This document shows positions 57,801 through 64,000 of a stretch of 64,000 bases of DNA, in pieces (within the stretch, counting starts at the first letter, position 1; each line of letters starts with the position of its first letter). A model generated the notes under the pieces. The model ran no database searches. It was not told the DNA's origin and was given only the letters and a program-made list of their open reading frames with translations. Source of the stretch: Telmatactis stephensoni (Eukaryota > Cnidaria > Anthozoa > Actiniaria > Isophelliidae); the NCBI GenBank assembly GCA_029948255.1, contig JALIZF010001761.1:558001-622000 (forward strand), given 5' to 3'. The translations under genes and the position numbers were made by a program.

Positions 57801-60324
57801 TTATAGCAAATAAATACATTACTAGAATCACTTCTTCAGGTTAATCTTACAACGTTTGTTGAAAATAGAGCTCTTTTGTATTTCAGAGTGTGTATCCAAA
57901 CTAATACACAGTCAGAGCATAGCGTGCTCAATTGTAAACCGTTCTAAAGTTGAAATTAGTTTTAAGGCCCTTGTAGGTATGTGCAAGATATAAGGGGTGT
58001 TATAGAGAAGCCTTCCTTATGGTACACCCCAGGGAACCTCTCTTCTGGATGGGTTAGTTAGGAGCTCTGGCGATGACCAGATGAGGGTTTGAGTCCCTCC
58101 GATCTCTTTGTAATTTCTCAAGAGAATCATGAAAGCAAATATACAAGGGAGTTAAGAGATTGCTTATAGTGCTCGTCGACCCTCAACCATGAGGAAAACG
58201 GAACAACAAGGTACGTGCACCGTTCGGCTTTATAATTAATGGTACATTTTGCTACCCTTTTTCATAATAATAATAATAATAATAATGAACATTTATATAG
58301 CGCCTATCCAAAATCTGCTCTAGGCGCTTTACAAAAACATATAACATGCATGGTAGACTGTGAGCATAGGATGGCGCCTTGAGCTGCCGCTACACAGTCC
58401 GTACCATTAAAATTAATTTTAAAATACACTACAAATTACTGCACTACAAATTACTGTTTAAAATTACAATCAAAACACAATAAAATAAAAGTTCACTGAT
58501 GCATGATGGCCGTTGGCTCAGTCAAGCTCATCCGCCCTTTGACAGGTCTTGTTTTTATTCCTGCTGGGTGTCATGCCACCCTCCTCACCAGAAAGAACCT
58601 GGTGGGGGAGCCGGTTTAGACGCCGACGACCCGTCCATGTGGCAGGTAGTACTGGGTTACATGTTACCAGTAGCAGGCTCCAGCCTGACCTGATCATGAA
58701 AGATGCTAGATAGAATTCCTTTTCTATACCCAAAGCCGCGTACCGTACCCTACTCCTTACTCTTTACCCTTTTCAACACCTTTAGCCTAAAGGTGGAGCA
58801 TCCCCGTTTAACCAACTATGGCGAGTCCCCACGGGAAAGCCTAAAATATATCTGGAATAGACTACATCGCTAGTCTGCTGCAGCAATGCATTCTGGGCTG
58901 TTAACTCAGTAAAATAATACTGAACAAAACATTTACGGCTTTTGTTTGGTGTTATTTAACTGAGACAACATACAGTCCCAGAATCAATTGCTGCGGCAGA
59001 AAGGTGGGCCACTACCATTGGAACGAAGCTTGTGATTATTTTCAAATAACAAAAGCAAAGAATGTGTGGATTATGATGAACAATTCCTTTTGTTCTACAT
59101 GTTAATCTCTGTCCTTTGTTTTGTTTTACTGTTCTTTGTTAGTTTGAACAAATCACAAGCACTGTTCTGACTGTAGTGTATACTCCCGGCAGAATAGCGA
59201 TATAGTCTGTGTTCTTGTAAACCTAACTCCTTGTACGATAATGGAATTCATGAGAGACGGAAAACCGTCTCGGAATGCAAAGTCGTCTTCGAATTCAAAC
59301 ATCTTCTAAATAATGGCCCACGTTATACTAGAGATGAATTTATAAGTTCTTATTATATGATTGAGTCGGGTTTCTTTGTTATTCATAGCACTTTATATCG
59401 CTTATTTCACGATCATTATGAATTCAAGGGTTTTATATGGATCTTTCCCGGGATGTATCTGTATACATCCCTTGAATTTATAATTCCCGGGTTTTATACA
59501 GATACATCCCTTGAATTTATAATTTCGTCCCATACTTTCTTAGACCATCTATGTGTTGATCGAGACTTACAAATTTTCTTAGAAAGATACTAAGTAGCGA
59601 TTACTGGTGAAAAAAAAGTCTTTGATTAACGACTGGTATTCGAACCCGAGACCTTCTGCACTCCTTTACCCTCCTTTAGCCACTATACTACTGAGCTAAC
59701 TGATGAAATTTCTTCAACAAAAAAACGTTTTGTGTATTATCATGAAGTTCGTTAGTATTGCCCTGAATAGAATTGAAAAGCAATTCTTTAGGGTTTCCTT
59801 CTGTAAATTCAGTAACAATGATCTAATCAGTGATTGTGTTTTTGAATGGTTTTTGTGTGAAACCCTCCTCAATCACATAATAAGGCAGATAAATACCTCG
59901 AACCTCGGCTTTTATCCATATACATCCCTCGGGCCTACGGCCCTCGGGATGTATATGGCTAAAAGCCTCACTTCTCGGTATTTATCCCTTCCGTATCTTA
60001 AGAAGACGTGAAACTCCTCTCAGAAGCCTACTGAGATTTCATCAAACGAGCTTCCATTTAAAGAGTTTTCCGTATCCTTGTTTCTATTATAAATTCAGCT
60101 GATGGTCAGGGATTGCATAGCCGTCTTTAAGAACAATTATAATAAAGTTTAACACTAAGAAGCAAAAATTGTTTGCATAGGGATGTGCCACTAGAGCTCT
60201 CAAAACCACCATATGTTATGCACATGAATTAGATGTGCTATAAATACTTGTAAAGATACTTACTAATACCACTGCTGACCATAAGTACTGCAAATGCAGC
60301 AAGAATGTGTTTTTTGAACACCAT
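54839..60324 (-). CDS. Secreted SEA-domain protein with C-terminal minicollagen cysteine-rich domain
   Basis: Seven exons on the minus strand: 60324-60264, 57764-57630, 57231-57196, 56624-56527, 56330-56272, 56008-55896, 55593-54839 (418 residues; phases 1,1,1,0,2,1). All introns have GT and AG ends and the frame stays open. Signal peptide MVFKKHILAAFAVLMVSS; an acceptor (GGACAG) lies two bases before the ATG. Residues 21-77 are a Thr/Asn/Pro linker with three N-glycosylation sites. Residues 78-167 form a diverged SEA-like domain with extra cysteines. The last exon has an irregular Cys cluster (169-215), PEIHL repeats, Pro-rich text, a strongly charged Glu/Lys/Asp segment, a Gln/Pro/Tyr part, one canonical C3C3C3C3CC domain (373-390) and a basic Tyr/Arg tail. 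It is a paralogue of the gene at 33241-40194, in convergent orientation. A nematocyst structural role is inferred from the cysteine domain. Confidence 0.85.
58050..58130 (+). repeat. tRNA-related SINE-like fragment
   Basis: TGGGTTAGTTAGGAGCTCTG followed 30 bases on by GGGTTTGAGTCCCTCC resembles an A box and a B box (GGTTTGAGTCC), one base from the usual GGTTCGANTCC. It lies in intron 1 of the minus-strand gene. Confidence 0.4.
58265..58340 (+). repeat. AAT run with TTTATATAGCGCC / GGCGCTTTACA element
   Basis: An (AAT)n run leads into ACATTTATATAGCGCCTATC and then CTAGGCGCTTTACAAAA. The AGCGCC / GGCGCT pair is inverted. This pairing next to AAT repeats is a widely dispersed repeat text in marine invertebrate genomes; I cannot assign a family. 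Confidence 0.5.
59420..59527. repeat. Direct and inverted copies of ATACATCCCTTGAATTTATA
   Basis: The word is present at 59463 and 59502 with period about 39, and its complement (AATTCAAGGGTTTTATATGG) begins at 59421; GGGATGTATCTGTATACATC is itself a hairpin. A small foldback element. Confidence 0.65.
59630..59704 (-). repeat. tRNA-like sequence (SINE head or tRNA pseudogene)
   Basis: The minus strand reads CAGTTAGCTCAGTAGTATAG and later CGGGTTCGAATACCAG, giving an A box (TAGCTCAGTAG) and a B box one base from GGTTCGAATCC. The length is tRNA-like, but the ends do not pair into an acceptor stem, so I do not call a functional tRNA. Confidence 0.5.
59888..59986. mobile_element. Short palindromic foldback element
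   Basis: GATAAATACCTCGAACCTCG on the left mirrors GATAAATACCGAGAAGTGAG in the complementary right arm; both continue through GGCTTTTA, CCATATACATCCC and GGGCC. The arms (about 45 bases) meet at a CTACGG centre. It shares ACATCCC text with the element at 59420-59527, so the two may be related. Confidence 0.7.
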
Positions 60325-60901
60325 ATCTGTCCAATCAAATAAAAACAAAATACAAAATTAAAAATACAACAAATTAAAAGCAATTAAGCACATAGGCAAA
60401 TAGTGAATAAATTCATAAGCTAAGAAATCGATCAACTGACAAAGACGAATTTCACACAGTTGTTCATTAATCAACAGTAAAATGTTTAAAATGAACAAAA
60501 TCTTTGTGAAATGTCGTTGATTTCTTGTCTTCATATTAAGCGCTTTTGCAACGAGTGTATAACAGCACGGGAGTTCAGAGTGTGGTATGTAATAACCCGG
60601 TCTCAATTGGTATAAGTAAAACTAAAAAGGTATTATTTTCACTTAAAAACATACACGATATTCACATTTCAATTAAGTATTTAGTAAATATACCGCCGTA
60701 GAAGTGTAACAGCTCAGATCGAAGGAAGGAATAAACAACAAAAATCCAGCGAAGGCTCGAGCAAATATGAAAAACTTTCATCAAAATAATGACATTTCAA
60801 TTTGTATTTTTTAGCGTACAAGAAGTTGATGGGATCTCATTAATTGTTGTTACACTGCTATTATTAAATTGTCAAAGGTAGAAGACCAAAAAATGCACTT
60901 A

Positions 60902-61165
60902 CCGCAGTAGCTTCTCCTTCCTACGTTGTATGAAACACGAACTGAAAATTTGATCTATGTGTACAAGAACACGACGTGGTGGTTCTAACCTTTGGCTTAT
61001 GAACTCATGGAACTTGATCTCATCGTAACACTTTTTGTCTTCCCACCAGACAAATCTGTCGTTTTTGTGTGAAGTACTTGCTTTAACTTCTATCACAAAA
61101 TTGGGTACTAAGGTCAAGTTTTGGTAAATTTTGTTCGCGATTTTGCTTTTAGTTGTCTTGGACAT
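60902..61165 (-). other. Open frame ending in a splice donor, upstream of the second SEA gene
   Basis: An 88-codon frame starting MSKTTKSKIANKIYQNLTLV and containing FVWWEDKKCYDEIKFHEFIS and RRVLVHIDQIF. At its end the minus strand reads CTACTGCG/GTAAGTGC, a strong donor. The next acceptor downstream (GGACAG at 60327) belongs to the signal-peptide exon, but joining the two is out of frame. So it is either a 5'-UTR exon with a long upstream frame, an exon of another gene, or chance. Family not recognised. Confidence 0.3.
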
Positions 61166-61584
61166 TTACAGGAATTGGACATTACTGAATGGTATATTCC
61201 TTTGAAATTATAGTAAAACATATCAAATGAATTGTGGTACTAAAACCATACTTTTTGCAGAAAAATAACTGGTTTGAAAAAAAAATTGTACTTGACTAGC
61301 TTTTCCTGCTGGTTGCTAGCATTTGACCCTTAACTTAAAAAGAATTTATGATAATAAAAAAACAACAATCGTTTTTTGCTGAATTTTTTATCATGTTAAT
61401 TGTCGTGGACAAGGAACTATGAAGGAAAAGAGGAAGAGGAAATATGCGTTCTATATACTCATGGGGAATCATAAGACATTTCTCAGATAGGTAAATTAAA
61501 ATCTTCAAATATCATTCTATTTGAAAAACTATGACTTTCCACGAATAAGCTATACGTGGGTGTACTTCTATATATGTTGATTAT

Positions 61585-61840
61585 AAAATATTTGAGATAT
61601 AACGCGCGCTGATTGGCTGGCTACCATGTTTAAATCAGATGACAGAGACATTGCACGCACAAAAACGTCTAAAAATTTTATAAAATGAATATAAAACGAT
61701 CGCTTATGTCTCTGTACTGTGGTAAATTTACACCTCGTGTTTCTAAGCTTGCATTTCTCTTGCTCTACATCTTCCATTGTGTTTATATCACAGTACAGAG
61801 ATATGCGCGCGCGTTTTATATTGCTTAAATATGTTTTGTC
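61585..61840. repeat. Imperfect inverted-repeat element with GCGCGC ends
   Basis: AATATTTGAGATATAACGCG on the left opposes GCGCGCGTTTTATATTGCTT on the right. Inside, ATGTCTCTGTACTGTGG (about 61707) opposes CACAGTACAGAGATAT (about 61789). A MITE-like structure with worn outer arms; no duplication seen. Confidence 0.5.
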
Positions 61841-61849
61841 TGATTTGGA

Positions 61850-62935
61850 GAACTACTAAGGCTAAGTATTGACATCTAACAGATAAAAAAACCATTATGC
61901 TTTCAGTGTAAATACAAATCTGACGATTTTGACAATTTTTCACGATTGTTTTGAAATACAACTGTTGATAACGTTATTTAGGGTTTTTTATATATTGCAG
62001 CTGCCTCTTCTTGAGGGAACGATTCCACAAATACTCGTCGCAAAGCGAGGCATTTTAAAAACTCACTCGTTCATGCAATCGACCACAAATTCGACATCAG
62101 CAATTTATAATGCATGTATTTATGTTTTCCCCTGGCTATGTCACACAAAACTATTAAAATGTGCTGCTGCTTTTCTTGAAGCTCGTTTACTGGGCAAGGC
62201 ACTAACTCAACACACCTCAGTTTGGAGTGTTATGGCTGTGGGCGAAGGGACCCACAGCCGCTTTATTAAAACATCCAACATAAGATACACCATGTTAAAA
62301 TATGATATGAAGTGGATGTACGAAATCTAGACTTGCCCCAGTAAAGGTGAGGGCACGAAAACGCTAGATGATGTTGGATACATCAAGGCAAGGGGAGGAG
62401 GAGGGCAAAATTAAAGCTACGAGCTTATGTAAAGTCTGGCCGATCAGAATGAATCACTTGGTCTGACAGCTCACGTGTTGTGCTGTCCCCAATTTGTGGG
62501 GTGGGGGGGGGGGGCACTCAAATGGAAGTACTGCGGCAAATAAGGAAACTAGTTCTGATTTTGAGAAACACCGTTTGTAATATTTGACTTTTTGTGTTTC
62601 TTTCTGGCAATTTAATATGCACATACGACAAGAAGGCTAACTATTGAGACGAAAAGGGTTTTCAAAATATATTAAGGTACGTTTGGTAAAAATGAAATGC
62701 TATAATGTTATATAATGTTCTTTAATCAGTCTAGTGGAAAAAAACCTTACACAGAATTTTGTGAACCAAAACTTTCTTGACTCATTTCTTTGTAAAATCT
62801 GACTAAACTGGCTTATCACTTATAAGTGCCACCGCTGCATTTGCACGCGGGCGCATGACCGGAATTGTTAGTGATGCATTGTTAATTGATTTTAACAGGA
62901 AGCATCACTTTGTTTCATCGATCGGTTTGGTAAGG
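61850..62935. other. Intergenic, no gene seen
   Basis: One 133-codon frame (61929-62330) has no recognisable motif or splice context. A G-run is present at 62501-62513. Nothing else supportable. Confidence 0.35.
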
Positions 62936-62939
62936 TCGA

Positions 62940-63700
62940 TTCGATTTGATGAGCAGGCAATACAATACAATTACAATACAGTCTTTATATATTTTGCATT
63001 TTCAAACAGATTGTTACAATAATAAATTTTTCCTTCATATCAAAAACATCTCTATAAAAATATGTCGTTCGCACGGCTGTGAAGTCTATTCCATATTTGG
63101 GTAGGCATTACCTTATTTGGCAGTCACGTAGATTTTCGGTAAACAGGAAACCCAATAGTAGAAACACAGGAAGCCCGCACGAACGATACAATATGTTTGT
63201 TATGTTTTACACTTATAAGAATTCTTTGTATTTTCTGTTGCATGCCAAAGTTGTAGGTTATGTAGAGGAAGTGCCTTTTCTGTGTCTGGGCCATAAAGCG
63301 TTGCAAAGAATATTAATCTCATGACATGGGTTTGTTTCTTTTGGATCTTTTTTCTATCTCAGTTTTGTTAGCACTATACCCCAGGCCAAAACTGTATAAA
63401 AGATTTACGGATGTACACACTAATTCCATATTTTTCCAGTTTTTGCAAAAGAATTTTATGGTTTACTGTGTCAACTGAATGGTTTTGGGAAATCTAAAAA
63501 GATGCCACATGTAATTCCTTGCTTAGTGTCTGTTATTTCAGTTATTGCCTGAGCTTTCGCTCTACCCTTTCTGAATCCACATTGGTATTTGTATAAGATT
63601 TTAAATTTAGAAAGTAGTTAGAAAGCTGCTTGTAAACAAATTTTCCAAATATTTTGCGAAAGTAATAGGACAGTAATTTTTGGGATCTGTAGGTGTCCCA
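62940..63700 (-). mobile_element. Decayed non-LTR retrotransposon (RT and 3' end)
   Basis: On the minus strand, near 63600-63400 and across frame breaks, one can read YQCGFRKGRAKAQAI-like text, then GITCGIFLDF and an HKILLQKLEKYGI-like block: the RT fingers/palm region with F/YGFR..rst and FLDlsKAFDtvnH. The segment below 63330 corresponds to the C-terminal end and 3' UTR, ending near the AATACAATACAATTACAATA tail at 62960. The catalytic YADD and much of the thumb are missing. Confidence 0.65.
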
Positions 63701-63734
63701 ATAATGTCCCTTCCTCCCTACCCTTCTTCTCCGC

Positions 63735-63762
63735 TCTCTCTCTCTCTCTTTCTCTCTTTATC
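63735..63762. repeat. (CT)n microsatellite
   Basis: A short CT-rich run with one TTT interruption. Confidence 0.8.
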
Positions 63763-64000
63763 GAGAGAACAAATTAGTAATGCATGAACCTTTCATAGCT
63801 TCAATTTTTCCTTTAATAAAACCTAACATAAAACGTTAGATGACTGATACTATGCAACTTAATGTACCAAGTAAGATATCACTACTTTAATCAATTACAT
63901 AAGTTATGACGTAGAGACGTCTGAGTAGGACGTCATATGATGTCATACGACGCCAGGACCCAGCAGTTGTAGCATTTGACAGTGATAAATGAGCCCGTCA

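Noticed and set aside
59630..59704. Functional tRNA gene
   Set aside because: A and B boxes are present, but acceptor-stem pairing is poor and the anticodon arm is unclear.

Overview
The window is nuclear DNA from an animal. It is AT-rich, has long introns, and carries many microsatellites, foldback (MITE-like) elements, tRNA-derived SINE-like repeats and decayed retrotransposons. Cnidaria is indicated by two spliced genes that encode the C3C3C3C3CC cysteine-rich domain of nematocyst minicollagens, and by a secreted precursor with an RFG-R peptide signal. The style of gene and repeat content suggests an anthozoan (coral or anemone), but this is inference.

Layout. 0-9 kb holds no gene: there is a diverged long repeat (3.6-4.7 kb), an old inverted-repeat transposon remnant (6.2-6.8 kb) and a 1.3-kb compound microsatellite (7.8-9.1 kb). 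9.9-11.0 kb carries a one-exon rhodopsin-family GPCR on the minus strand. 11.9-19.2 kb is a transposon graveyard with a non-LTR element split by a foldback element, a Penelope-like fragment, a Ty3/gypsy RNase H remnant and a minus-strand RT fragment. 19-33 kb has no recognised host gene; it holds the second copy of the long repeat, two MITEs with identifiable target-site duplications, and a non-LTR 3' end between microsatellites.

33.2-40.2 kb (plus) and 60.3-54.8 kb (minus) hold two convergent paralogous genes. I reconstructed them exon by exon from splice signals and reading frame. Each encodes a signal peptide, a Pro- or Thr/Asn-rich linker, a SEA-like domain, and a terminal exon with Pro-rich sequence and minicollagen-type cysteine domains; neither has a Gly-X-Y collagen stretch. 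The first ends in a Lys/His-rich tail, the second contains a long Glu/Lys/Asp segment. This pair is the most interesting content of the window: probable structural proteins of the nematocyst capsule or matrix with an unusual domain combination. Between them, at 44.4-44.6 kb on the minus strand, is a 78-residue secreted peptide precursor with a KFFRFGRG site. The remainder (44.7-54.6 kb and 61-64 kb) is non-coding and repeat-derived, ending with a minus-strand non-LTR RT remnant.

No rRNA, convincing intact tRNA, CRISPR array or bacterial-type operon was seen.
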